From Hypoxylon rubiginosum (Eukaryota; Ascomycota; Sordariomycetes; Xylariales; Hypoxylaceae): 64,000 nt of DNA. The stretch covers positions 434,001 to 498,000 of the forward strand of contig CADCXA010000042.1 of the NCBI GenBank assembly GCA_902806565.1. The letters are read 5' to 3'. Made by a program: the position numbers and the translations under genes. The notes beneath the pieces were generated by a model. It did no database searches. It was not told the origin of the DNA and saw only the letters and a list, made by a program, of their open reading frames with translations. Below are positions 12,201 to 21,469 of the stretch, piece after piece; the first letter of the stretch is position 1, and every line of letters starts with the position of its first letter.

Positions 12201-13161
12201 GGCACCTACTAAGACTCAAGCACCCGCTAATGCTCGAGCTCCTAAGCCTCGAGCCCCTAAGACTCAAGGAACTCAGAAGCCGAAGGCACCTGAGACACAG
12301 ACAGCTAAGAAGACACTCCCACCCAACAAAGCACAGACATTCGTGAAGTCACAAAGACCGCAAGATGTTCAGAAGCCTAAGCAACCTCAACAGACCCAAC
12401 GGCCCAAAAAACTTGAGAAGTCTCAAAAATTCCATGTCCCACAGACTCCTCCCAAATCCCTACATTCTCACGCTTCTCATACCTCTCATATTTCTCATGC
12501 TCCTCACACTCCTCGCGCTTCTCACACTACTCAAGCTTCTCATACTCCTCGTAACAACTCTCAGACACAAGTTACTAACTTAACACCAGTTGTGAACGGC
12601 ATGACATACAACCCCGCAGCATTCTGCTGGGAAGGGAACGATAATGCGCTCAATGCGTTCGACCCACCGGCTTCGTCACCGATAGTAGCATCTTTACCAC
12701 CGCATATGGCTCGCGATAGAGAGGGTTCGATCTCTAGACCTGTACTGATCACCAACATGACTGCCACTAAGGGTGTTAAGCGTGTTGGTGACATGATCTT
12801 CGATCCCCAGAACATGTGCTGGTTGAAGGCAGATACGACGAGCCCCAGTCCATCTAACGATCCCATGGAGGGCTTCAATGCCTTGGACGACGAAGATCCT
12901 TTCAAGGATATCCCCGACCTCGACGATAAGGATAAGGATTCGGCTTCGGGTGGACATGGTCGCGGAGGTGATATCAGGGACGACTGGCTAGTAGGCGAAG
13001 AGTTCGACGTTGGCCCGGAATTCATACGACGCCAACACGAAGAAGAGACGCGCTGGCGTCGGAAGTGCGGACCTTGGGATCTCACGGGCGATCGCCCCCG
13101 AAACGATCGAAACGATCGACGATGGGCACTTAGAAACATGATCATGGAGAAGGGATTATAA
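9202..13161 (+). CDS. Byr4/Bfa1-type septation-initiation regulator, 1319 aa, single exon
   Basis: Byr4/Bfa1 is the scaffold subunit of the two-component GAP (with Cdc16/Bub2) that holds the GTPase Spg1/Tem1 inactive at spindle pole bodies, restraining septation. Conserved blocks seen are an acidic N-terminal segment (VEDWGDDDDFMIDNDD, about residue 65-85), GTIKRLGGRKMKKIFQEDYA (about 155), DGLLLPNGPLDLGDRLKRRK (about 365), and the C-terminal GDMIFDPQNMCWLK (about 1200) and EEDPF-like DDEDPFKDIPDLDD. The rest is disordered and Ser/Pro-rich. Residues about 840-1130 are a low-complexity Pro/Lys/Thr/Gln region with hexapeptide repeats and a Ser/His-rich run. It is about twice the length of S. 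pombe Byr4. The identity rests on the conserved blocks and is not proven. Confidence 0.78.
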   Translation: MSPTDHLDEYYRHHNRFQDTHVLRLEESQAWNKFYEETAVLEDKREKASREKNKQLKMQLASRTSSVEDWGDDDDFMIDNDDLTFRSNSTAANPQTRHRDSLSSFRSDRDSLPGNDEKHLHLPGDDEKSTLDAIAAATHAGIPIPTNVPPSALMGGTIKRLGGRKMKKIFQEDYADDLDLPSAGQLRLKPQGGMIYPESLTQVTGAANSSPSKRTSPSITQLPLEKLLPKNFTPPINLDKFRDTDDDDDVFGDGAATIKASKLRSQSRPMSLITPPTPSPRKREDDDFEGDLELPTDGFLKLTRKMDIPKTPALSANDDFDWGEGSLGTRFGGTKRDAFSTRSSSVSALSPSLASSITAESEDEIFDGLLLPNGPLDLGDRLKRRKQDPSPERRPDQPAPSKRAPSPKTLDKLAADKEDLLDGLDFGDGDVFSSSKQTLHRNVKVKETRPVSPVRPKTAVSVTFTNKPVMSTPTSRLPRPMGSHERTQTQPSLEPVSESGGPILPRPSRRSQSRLGHSAQSSVSSVHTPTTPSSVQSALFSTPRRRELNQKASTGALRNEPTTTNAQLLRLKRSLPAMRHTTAPAKPMVSRFDRPPSRTDSRIDSGRPQSGMRPKTPVDRTRPAHEGSGAQPRKTPFLPAGASQSQSQHVTAKNARPFQRHNSDQGPELRPLSRAISRATMRSPSPRRTRNMTAEPIWQQISKPRRVRRFGDGHELDSFDDLPTSAQAESKYVKQPIASGNRTNIRNKIYQNVLPDRNTPSPVSPYSPAKVDSLPHFARDTAASRIARETCLAHRAPASGPLAPVPNQRVAQLSSRAHNASRLKKSQKTPQLKPHLISNLNSSKETKGMNAIKNPPTFLPPKTPERPKQPQKQQVSRIYRTPEPYQKPQKLRTPPMPCIPEIPEIPETPKRPQRLPEARVPPKSPTPQKVQLPEKPQAPKKPQVPLRKTYSTKTQATQTTTKTQSPAKVRAPTKIQAPAKMQTPVKTQTPVKMQAPTKTQAPTKTQAPANARAPKPRAPKTQGTQKPKAPETQTAKKTLPPNKAQTFVKSQRPQDVQKPKQPQQTQRPKKLEKSQKFHVPQTPPKSLHSHASHTSHISHAPHTPRASHTTQASHTPRNNSQTQVTNLTPVVNGMTYNPAAFCWEGNDNALNAFDPPASSPIVASLPPHMARDREGSISRPVLITNMTATKGVKRVGDMIFDPQNMCWLKADTTSPSPSNDPMEGFNALDDEDPFKDIPDLDDKDKDSASGGHGRGGDIRDDWLVGEEFDVGPEFIRRQHEEETRWRRKCGPWDLTGDRPRNDRNDRRWALRNMIMEKGL
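12091..12240 (+). repeat. 18-bp coding tandem repeat (hexapeptide x-A/T-P-x-K-x) in the Byr4-like gene
   Basis: About eight diverged copies of an 18-bp unit encode hexapeptides such as QAPTKT, QTPVKM and QAPAKM (protein residues about 964-1013). The period is a multiple of three, so copy-number change would keep the frame. Confidence 0.85.
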
Positions 13162-14006
13162 AGTGCGATTCACCAGACTCGGTCGAGCGGCACATATTAC
13201 ACAACTGAAAGGGCAACCCTCGACACATTCACGACTCGCATACGATGCATTTACTCGGCGTTCGAGGAAGCAAGCACCCTTTAATGGACATACCCCCATA
13301 CCCCCCTTTACTTCACTCATGTTGTTTATACAGCTTGCTGTTTACGAAAATGATGATATGGATGTACAATAGTTACAATCAGGCGGCAGGAAGATACCAG
13401 CCTTGGAACAATACGACACGGCACATGAAGACACATACACTAATAATGATCTCGGCGATGTGGTATACCCCTCAATTAGAGGCCGAGTTGGATCGAACCA
13501 CTGGGCAAAATGCATTCACGACGGATAAAGGACAACGGTTGGGACATGATGATGTGGTTACGCGTTACGATTACGGCTTGTAAATATAGACGGCATAGAC
13601 ACGCAAGCATATTCGGTCAGGCCCGGTTAGGCCAGACCTTGGTAGACTCAATAGAGAGCGAACGCGAAAATTGGGAACCATTAATACGTTCATAATTAAC
13701 CAGTGTTTTTTTGTGATATAACTAACATAGTGCCTAGGTCGTGTAGTACGTACCTAGTCAAAATTCACGTTCTCCAGGCTAATGTACCTAGGTAGGTTCG
13801 CCGGTTTATTCCAATGCTGCTCCAGCCCATCTGCCTCCTGTCTATCAGGCTTACGAGTCTCACGTCACGTGAAGTGGCTTAAATGTTTAACCTAGCCCAC
13901 GATTCCGGTGGCTTGACTTAAACATGGTTTACCGTATGAACGGCACAGGAGTCCCCAAGTTGAAAGGGATTCCTACAGAGAATACAACTCTCGTCAAGGT
14001 TCGCAG
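13162..14006. other. intergenic region
   Basis: No gene is supported between the Byr4-like stop and the first F-box-like gene. CCTAGG motifs occur at about 13731 and 13786 (the latter TACCTAGGTAGGT). Its last 85 bases may contain the start exon of the F-box-like gene (see that entry). Confidence 0.5.
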
Positions 14007-15357
14007 GTGCGCAATGCACCACTAGAAACGCTTCCCCCTGAAATCCGGCGGGATATACTCGCTATCTTGACATTAGACCGGCTCAACTGCCTCGTCCGGG
14101 CCTCCCCAGTTTTCCACCAACAGTACCTAGCAAGCCGCAAGTATGTACTCGTTTCATGCTTGAGCGATACATTAGGCAGCGTCCTCGTTGACGCCCTCCT
14201 CGTCTGTCGGACCGGGTCGACCATGTTCGCCGGCACACGCGGGGATGAAACGGTGTCTCGTGTTCTAGATGATTATCAGAACTTGCGGTTGAAGCGAAAC
14301 CAGACATTGGTGGAAGAACTTAGCGAGGTCGACGCAGTGAAAATGGCGAATTTCCACTCGACCGTGATTTTGCCTATCGCCTCCCGATATATTAGCTGGG
14401 CAGCGCACTATCCCGGTAACGAGCTAGACATTCCGGCATTTCAACAACCATTATCTCTCAGTCCCGTAGAGGAGACGAGGTTCCTGCGCTCTCTGTACCG
14501 CTTCCAGCTTTGCTGTCAGCTTTTTGGTTCCGGGCCTTACCCCAACCTAGTGCCTGAGTCACGTCACAACCCCGTCGATATTCTCACGAGATTCTTCTTC
14601 TTGTATGAGCCCTGGGAGGTTGAGGAAACTAGGTGTGTCGGCGTATTCGCCGAGGAAACGTATGAGCGTTTCTCTAAGGTTCTTGTCCGCGGTATCAACT
14701 CGGGGAGCGTTGTATTCAATGGTGAACTGCTGTCACCCAATTCCAACTTACCATTTCCTCTCAAACAAATCAGTGAGTGCCGCTTCGTTTGTTGTGTTTT
14801 CTCCCAATACAGACGGACGCACTCACTCTAACTCAATCCGCCCACCGATTTAAGGATATCGAAGTCGCTTTTTCAAAAATATAGCTTATTCGCGCGGTCT
14901 CGAGCCGCTCTGCAGCGTCCTGTATACCGACAGCGACGACCACGAGGGCCTCTTGGGAGTCGTGACAGGCGTGTTCTCGCGGTCAATGACGGACGCGTTC
15001 TCGCGGTCGGTACCTTTCCTCTTCGACGACGAGGAAGACCCTTTCAAGTATTTCACGAGGCTGGTGCGGCAGCGAGGGCCGCCGGCGGAGCGGCAGTGGA
15101 GGCAGGACGCGCGCGAGCCGCTGCCCTTCGAGGGGGACTCGGTGGCCGGCGCGCCCTTGGCCTGGACGCTGGTCTGGGGCGGCACATACAGCACCATGTA
15201 CAACGCGCTGTCGCGCATGCAGCGTGCGTGGGCGTGCGTCATGTGGGATGCGGCGCGGCTGCGCGGGACCGGGGCGGACGAAGCGGTGCTGCGGCAGTGG
15301 GCGGCAGCTTGGGGTAGCTATGATCCAAGGGACTATACTGGTCCGAATATCCATTAA
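14007..15357 (+). CDS. F-box-like protein A, at least 412 aa, 5' end unresolved
   Basis: The coding frame runs 14007-14772 and, after a 112-bp intron (GTGAGT...ATATAG), 14885-15357; the junction restores the frame. The N-terminus has an F-box-like helix pair (PLETLPPEIRRDILAILTL...CLVRASPVFHQQYLASR), so it may recruit substrates to an SCF ubiquitin ligase. The rest is a helical region of unknown function shared with the protein encoded at 26568-28187 (matching RALYRF-type, YEPWEVE and C-terminal VMWD segments). No in-frame ATG opens this exon: the frame begins at a GTG behind CAG. A 10-nt first exon at 13924-13933 with an intron to 13998 would give MVYRSQVRNAP..., but its branch site is poor. 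A disrupted start is the alternative. Confidence 0.68.
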
Positions 15358-16030
15358 CATGTGCCGCCCGGTGCAGTCGACGTATCACGTTTCACCTAGT
15401 CAGTTCAAACCTGTATTAAATACTGCCGGAGTAGGCTGTCTATAACCTGGAGCTTAGTAACCGCGGCGAGGATAGTCGGCGAGCTATACCTCTTCCGATT
15501 TTCTATAGGGATCTACTTTCACATGCGTATGTCGCGTAGAGAGAAGGAGGCAACACTGGCGAACAGTGTGAGGCTTCCAAGGTTTTTTGACAGCTCCTTT
15601 TTTACGAGGCTACGTCAAGCTACGTCAAACCTCATCATTTCATCATGACCACTCGGAGATTGTGGCCGATTAGGAACAATTCCCTCAATACTCGCTGCTT
15701 CGTGCCGTCATGGGGATCGGCGGGGCAGTCGTGTAGTACAGCATGATGCACCTGCATGGGGGCACATCTGGCATCTAACATTGCTTTTTTCCTTGGGGGC
15801 TTATGCTCCAGATTCACATATTCCATGGGAAAGTGGGCTGACTTCCCTTGGGTACCTACGCAATGCTTTAATGCAAAGAAAAGCAAACTCGGGTGGATTC
15901 ATGTCTTGTCGGTAGCGGCGGGCAGTGGACAGGATATAAAAAGCATGAATGATGGCCGAATATGGGGAATATATGATAGTCTCCTCATTCCTACAGTCCG
16001 TGAGCAATTACTAGGACACCGCCGTTTACC
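15358..16030. other. intergenic region
   Basis: No gene is supported. Short overlapping frames on both strands between 15635 and 16000 have no recognisable content. The alcohol dehydrogenase start lies at the right end. Confidence 0.5.
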
Positions 16031-17146
16031 ATGCCGTCTTTCACCGTATTCAAGGGCCAGGACAATGGCCAGCCGAAGAAAACGACCACTTCGCAGCCTG
16101 ACCAGCTCGTGCGCGATAAGGTCCTCGTAAGGGTCACAGCATCTGGTCTATGCGGAACAGGTACAATGACGGCCACTAAAACTACCAATTCTTTCGAGTT
16201 CTCACCGCTGACAGTGCTATCTAGATCTACACTATGTCAGCCACAATTCACACACTCCGTCTTAAGCTATTGCCCAGAACTAACGAAACCCCAGAGAACA
16301 CGAGACATGGTCCTAGGCCATGAAGGCTGCGGAGTCGTCGAGGATGTAGGACCCGACTGCAAGCACTTGAAGAAGGGGGATCGCGTCGGCTGGGGCTTCT
16401 CAACCGACAGCTGCGGGTACTGCGACGAATGCCTCGAGGGGTACGAGCAGTTCTGCGTCGACCGCGGCATCTACGGCCAGGCCAACTTCGACCAGGGCAG
16501 CTTCGCCTCCCACGCCATCTGGCGGGAGGGGTTCCTCCACCGGACGCCGGACGGGCTCAGCGACGCCGAGGCGGCGCCCCTGCAGTGCGGCGGCGCCACC
16601 ACGTTCGCCGCGCTGTACGACGCCCAGCACGGCGAGACGGTCGGCGTCGTCGGCATGGGCGGGCTCGGGCACCTGGCCATCCAGTTCGCCGCGAAGCTGG
16701 GGTGCCGCGTCGTCGTGCTCTCGGGCACCGACCGGAAGAAGGAGGAGGCCCTCCGGCTCGGCGCGACCGACTTCGTCGCCACCAAGGGCGTCAAGGACCT
16801 CAAGGTCTCGCGGCCGCTCCAGCGGCTGCTGGTCACGACGTCGGCGCAGCCCGACTGGGACGCCATCCTGCCGGTCATGGCGCCCCGGTCGACCATCTAC
16901 CCGCTCTCGGTCTCGTCCGGCCACCTCGAGGTCCCGTACATGCCGCTCGTGTTCCAAGGGATCGCCGTGCAGGGCTCGCTGGTCGCGTCGCGGATCCAGC
17001 ACCGCAAGATGCTCGACTTCGCGGCGGCGCACGGGATCAAGCCGATCATCGAGAAGTTCCCCATGACGGAGGAGGGGATCGGGCAGGCGATGCAGAGGCT
17101 GGAGGAGGGCAAGGTGTACTACAGGGCCGTTCTCATGGTGGAGTAA
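16031..17146 (+). CDS. zinc-dependent alcohol dehydrogenase (MDR superfamily), 330 aa, 3 exons with an 11-nt microexon
   Basis: Exons 16031-16160, 16225-16235 and 16295-17146. The enzyme is a medium-chain NAD(P)-dependent alcohol dehydrogenase. Splicing in the 11-nt exon gives SGLCGTDLHYRTRDMVLGHEG, with the catalytic-zinc Cys41 and His56/Glu57 at normal spacing; skipping it, or reading through, ruins this motif. Both introns carry good branch sites (CTGAC; CTAAC). Structural-zinc cysteines follow (SCGYCDECLEGYEQFC), then the Rossmann motif GMGGLGHLAIQFAAKLG. The third exon is very GC-rich (about two-thirds G+C by eye), unlike its flanks. It resembles the fungal group annotated as alcohol dehydrogenase I-like or NADP-dependent cinnamyl-type enzymes; the substrate is unknown. 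Confidence 0.9.
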   Translation: MPSFTVFKGQDNGQPKKTTTSQPDQLVRDKVLVRVTASGLCGTGTMTATKTTNSFEFSPLTVLSRSTLCQPQFTHSVLSYCPELTKPQRTRDMVLGHEGCGVVEDVGPDCKHLKKGDRVGWGFSTDSCGYCDECLEGYEQFCVDRGIYGQANFDQGSFASHAIWREGFLHRTPDGLSDAEAAPLQCGGATTFAALYDAQHGETVGVVGMGGLGHLAIQFAAKLGCRVVVLSGTDRKKEEALRLGATDFVATKGVKDLKVSRPLQRLLVTTSAQPDWDAILPVMAPRSTIYPLSVSSGHLEVPYMPLVFQGIAVQGSLVASRIQHRKMLDFAAAHGIKPIIEKFPMTEEGIGQAMQRLEEGKVYYRAVLMVE

Positions 17147-17644
17147 ATCCGGATGGCGATTTATAAGCTCGTTTGGGGGCTGGTTTGGAAACTTCTCGCT
17201 CTCGCCATCGAGACTGGTGAAGATGGTGAAAAAAGGGGAAGAAACAAGCTACCATAGGTCCGGAGTTAGGCTATTTGTTTTGTGCTACAGAAGCACCAAC
17301 CACTCCTAATGAATCGTTTAAAATGCACTGCAACCCCTTCTCTGATCGCATTTCTCAGCAAGCTGAGTCCCCCAAGGTAAGAGTAACAGGGCTGAGTCCT
17401 GCATACGGTACTGCTTATGACGCATCGTCACAGCGTGAGCTGAAATTTGATATTCGATATAGCGGTCGGTGTACAGTCATCTGAGGCTTGATATTCATGA
17501 GAAAAGAGATGGTATTAGTACGTGAGAGCTATAAGTATTTCCACGCCGTGCCTCTTTTTCTTTCTCACTTCATATTATACACTTAAATAAGGCATTATTG
17601 TTTTTCTTCTTTTCTCTCCTTTCCTGGTAAGAAGTAATCATTAT
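17147..17644. other. intergenic region
   Basis: About 500 bp with no convincing gene. A 69-codon frame at 17275-17484 is unremarkable. The last 80 bases are T/C-rich, consistent with the promoter of the gene that became the pseudogene downstream. Confidence 0.5.
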
Positions 17645-19334
17645 ATGAATCTATTTGACGATGCTAATGCCTTCACAGCTCTTCCTGCTCACATGGCCTC
17701 GACAACCGTCTTCCAAGTAGAGTGTACGCTCCCTCAAGGAAGCCCAACTTATATTTCTAGACCTAACGTACGGTCGACACTAAGTATCCTATCGAGTACT
17801 ATATCAACTATCATACTTCATACCTAGATGGTTCTACATCTATCTTTACCAACTAATCGGAAAACCCTTGGGAAAGGTTTCAGTGCGTGGGCTCGGCGGG
17901 TGTGGCAGACGCTGTGGAGAAAGCTGAAATGGACGCTGGTAGCATTGATCATGCCCGGGTTCGTGGTCGGTAAGGCTTTGGGAGACTACGTCGCCACCTA
18001 CAGGTCAGTACGATGCAAGGTTATTCAATCCCACACCAAAAGATCAGGAACATCATGGACTATGACACACGCCTTCTTCGCGAACATGGGTGGCTACATC
18101 TTACACCAAGGGGACGTAGATACTACGTCCCGGGCCGACCCTTTAATAAGTTATCACTATCGATGCGGTTGTGTCGCCTCCAATCCTCCCAAGGACACTG
18201 AGAAAACACCTGAACACAGTCCTTGCCGACGCTGTCGTCATAGTCCCTCCAGAGGCGCGACAAAACAAGATTCCCTACATCCTCCCGCGCTATCTCCTGA
18301 GCTGCCGTCTCAGCTGCCCCAGAGAAATCGCAGTCACTGTTGCTGCTCCAAAACTAGCCAATCCGACTTACCATCGATCGCAAGTTCGAACATCTCAACT
18401 ATGTCTCGAATATCCGATTTTTTTTCTTTCATTCTGACGAGCACTGGTGGCAGGAGGAGGTACCAGATACAGTGCGGTATACAGATGAGGATCGACATTT
18501 TGAACTACCTTTCGCCATAAACTCCGCGCAGTTATGTGTCTTGATGAGCAAGGGGCTTATCACTCAACTTCCTGACATCTCTGAAGATGAGATCAAGGAT
18601 AGAAGCAAAGAAGACATGCTCGTGAAGCTCCTAGCTCTCGGACAGATTGCCTGGATCATAGTGGATATAATAGCACGAAAAACTAGTGGACTTTCTTCCA
18701 CATTGCTCGGGGTGGTTAGTCTCCATTTCTCCGTCTGTGCAATTCTCATGTACTCGTTCTTGCTGGAGAAGCCAAAAGACATAAAAGAGTCAACGAAAAT
18801 ATTCCTTACGAGGCAACTTGACGACTATGACAAGGACCAACTTCTCTGGCTAAATGCGGCGGGCTTCTTCAGGAATGCCTTATACAGAAGAGGACTATAA
18901 CTCCCCAACAGACCATCGAGAACGACATGTATAACACAGAGGCCCGGTTAGGATCCTTGAACTTGAGGGTTCATTGGCACATCACAGGCGGGGATATTGG
19001 CTTTGGCCTTGGAACCGTTATGTCCAGCACAATCCACAGTCTCGCCTGTAACTTTGCATTTCCTACGTGGGCCGAACAGATAATATAGGGGAGTGCCAGC
19101 GTGTACATCCCGGCTGTATTCCCAGTGTACTACTTCGTTATGCTTTTCCATTTTTGGCTCAGCCAGGAAGGCCGGCTGTGGCATCTGGTCCGACGAGTCA
19201 TAGCCAATACGACATACCTGCTATATGCAATATGTCGGCTTTTCATGATCGTCGAAGTCTTCCGCTCTCTGGCATACCTCCCCCCGGATGCGTTCTTGAC
19301 GACATGGTCAGATTTAATCGCCTACATCAGCTAG
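17645..19334 (+). pseudogene. decayed fungal multi-pass membrane protein gene
   Basis: Fragments of one membrane-protein family common in filamentous fungi line up in order: an N-terminal segment (NVRSTLSILSSTISTIILHT), an in-frame TAG at 17825-17827 where relatives carry Trp, then MVLHLSLP...WRKLKWTLVALIMPG and SWTMTHAFFANMGGYIL up to about 18105. A disrupted stretch of about 330 bp follows. The next fragment (about 18472-18900) has INSAQLCVLMSKGLI, DISEDEIKDRSKEDMLVKLL and two hydrophobic helices, ends in TAA, then shifts frame. The last (about 18906-19334) has HSLACNFAFPTWAEQII, a second TAG at 19086-19088 replacing the usual Trp, then FRSLAYLPPDAFLTTWSD. Both ambers are TGG to TAG, the CpA-to-TpA change expected of repeat-induced point mutation. 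Family recognition is from memory of conserved motifs; its function is unknown. Confidence 0.72.
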
Positions 19335-20582
19335 ACAGATGACTTTGCATTATGCCTTACGCCTCTTGGCATACGATGAAATGGTGCTGCAGTGTGCTAG
19401 TGGAGTCCTGCCATCCGGAGGACCCCTATTCGTCGAGTTAGGTGCCATCGGATAGGGTCCGCTGAGATGGATACCGGTAGCCGGATCCTGTAGTGCCAAA
19501 AACAGAAAGCAGCCTCCATAGGCAGAGACAGGGGCGATTGCGTGCTCGATGCCATCGACCTTGACGACCAACTATATCTATGAGCATCTTCCTCTTCGTT
19601 ATCGAAATTGATTTTGTCTTCCCTTCGCATTTTTAAAGCGTGGTTCATCCACACCAACTTAAGTCGTTTTCGCGGCTTTTGTACATCAAATTTTCCGTCA
19701 CTTTTCGATAAGTGAGGCCCCTTTGGACATGATGTAACAGACACGAACAGCTCCCCCTGTCCTTCCGATGGCGGCCCCTAGAGCCCGCAGAAAAAGGACG
19801 CTCGGAGACTGACGAAGACTTTACGGGGGGCTTTCGAGCCAATGCTTATAACTTGCTCACCTGTGGGACGATCCAGAACAGGTCGAGAATTCATCAGGAT
19901 GTCGGGCTTCGGCTATCGCAACAGCCCATCATTGGTTGGCACCCTCGAGAAAAACTGGAACTGGACGGCGACCTTACGACGGGTTTTGGAAACGTGAACG
20001 AGACAAATTTATTCTGTTCGCTACATACGAAATGTAATCGGCGACCTCACTGGGGAATGGCAAATCCACCGGCTCGAGGAGTCATGCGATGATTGCGGGG
20101 TCTCGTTACGACCCTTGTCGCCAGTCTCGAAGCCATAGACTACGATCATATTCCAGCGCTACCTGTGAGCCGCTAAGAGAGCCGGGGATGTTACATCTTC
20201 GAGTGGCCCTTGATAATCATGCTCGCAAGTCGACCGTCGACGAAGGGCGGAGATATTTGCTCGGAGCGAAGGGTCGGCACCGATATCCTACGCCTGTACG
20301 GCAAGCCGAGTCAATGAGATCAGAAAATTCCCGCCCTCCGCTCATGGAGCTTGCGATGCTCAGGGAGAGGGTGCTAATAATGCAATGGTTCTCCTTATTC
20401 CCGGTTGAAGCGAAGTACCTTTCCTCGTTGACCAATCTTGCCGGCGACGTGCGGTCGCTTGTCGGTGTTCTGGCAGATTATAAAGACGACTCTACGCGCC
20501 TTTCTACAAGGAAATTAAATCCCAATCACTAGTATTATCCGGTTCCAAGCTACTTCAATCGTCATAAATCGCCATTCAAGCC
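19335..20582. other. 1.25-kb region without a supported gene
   Basis: Overlapping plus-strand frames at 19853-20092 and 20089-20532 look partly protein-like (the second ends in a leucine-rich helical stretch, MQWFSLFPVEAKYLSSLTNL). They cannot be joined into a recognisable protein and no family is recognised. This may be further eroded coding sequence next to the pseudogene, or chance. Confidence 0.4.
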
Positions 20583-21469
20583 ATGTATTCCCGTCAGCTT
20601 ATTCTCGCACTTTCTAGCGTGCTAGCTTTCCTTTCGCAGAGCCTATCGGCGTCACTCCCATTCGGTCACTATGGCGCCGAAGGCACGGTATTGTTCTTGA
20701 ACGGCTTCCATTTCGTCTCGGGGCATAGCGACTGGGAGATATCTGCGAATCACTATTGTGTAATCATCCGCGACGATATGCTCCAATGTGCCGTCTATAA
20801 CACCGCCACGACGCCTGCCCATCTGGCTGGTATCGAATACATCATCACTACGGATGCATTCGAGACTTTGGATTACGAAGGTAAAGAACTAGATTTTTTC
20901 ATAGTAGAAGCGCACAGCTAATTCTGAGTAAGAACGTCAACTATGGCATAGTCACGTCTATGAAATTACCAGCGGGTTTCTCATTGAGCCAGGGCTTCCA
21001 AGCTCCGTGGACCATACCATCATGAAGGATGTCTGTATGTACACCTGATATTCCTACCCCCCCTGTTCTCCTTTCCTTCATCTTTCAATGCTCAGCCTAC
21101 CTCCTCGGAACCTTCTGGAATACTATCATTAACACTTTATTCGCAGTGGTCGGGACCTACGGAAAGACATTCCACACTTGGCGGTACGACCAGCAGAACA
21201 GCACATACCCAATCGGTATCCCAGAGCTAGTCATGGGCTATACCGGTGACGACCAGATCACCCCTGACTTCGTCACGAAGCGAGATGAGCTCTTCGGGGT
21301 CAACACGACCGAGATCAGGGAGTCCCGCACGGATATTCCGCCGCCCGCGGTTGTTGCTGGAGCAGATAGCTGGAAATACGGATATGTCCTAACCTTAGGT
21401 CTCGTCAACAAGACTTCAGACACGAATTTCCCCCCGAATGACGACTGTTCTAACGCAGTAGGTGTTTGA
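20583..21469 (+). CDS. secreted DUF1264 (oil-body-associated-protein-like) protein, 240 aa, 3 exons
   Basis: Exons 20583-20880, 20933-21034 and 21147-21469 join in frame. The first acceptor (GTAAG after a CTAAT branch site) restores DYEERQLWHSHVYEITSG. Family hallmarks are the LNGFHF...ANHYC start of the domain, LWHSHVYEI, DHTIMKD, VGTYGKTFHTWRYD and KRDELFGV. The DUF1264 domain fills residues about 35-230. Residues 1-23 (MYSRQLILALSSVLAFLSQSLSA) form a clear signal peptide, so secretion or entry to the endomembrane system is inferred. Plant relatives sit on oil bodies; the molecular function is unknown. NTT and NKT are possible N-glycosylation sites. Confidence 0.85.

Noticed and set aside
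12561..13145. 194-codon minus-strand frame
   Set aside because: Shadow of the conserved C-terminus of the Byr4-like protein.
16400..17166. Arg/Ala-rich frames of 210 and 245 codons over the alcohol dehydrogenase
   Set aside because: Off-frame shadows of a GC-rich exon; the composition is typical of such artefacts.
19853..20532. Two adjacent plus-strand frames possibly forming a gene
   Set aside because: They could not be joined by sensible splice sites and show no recognisable family; kept only as possible eroded sequence.
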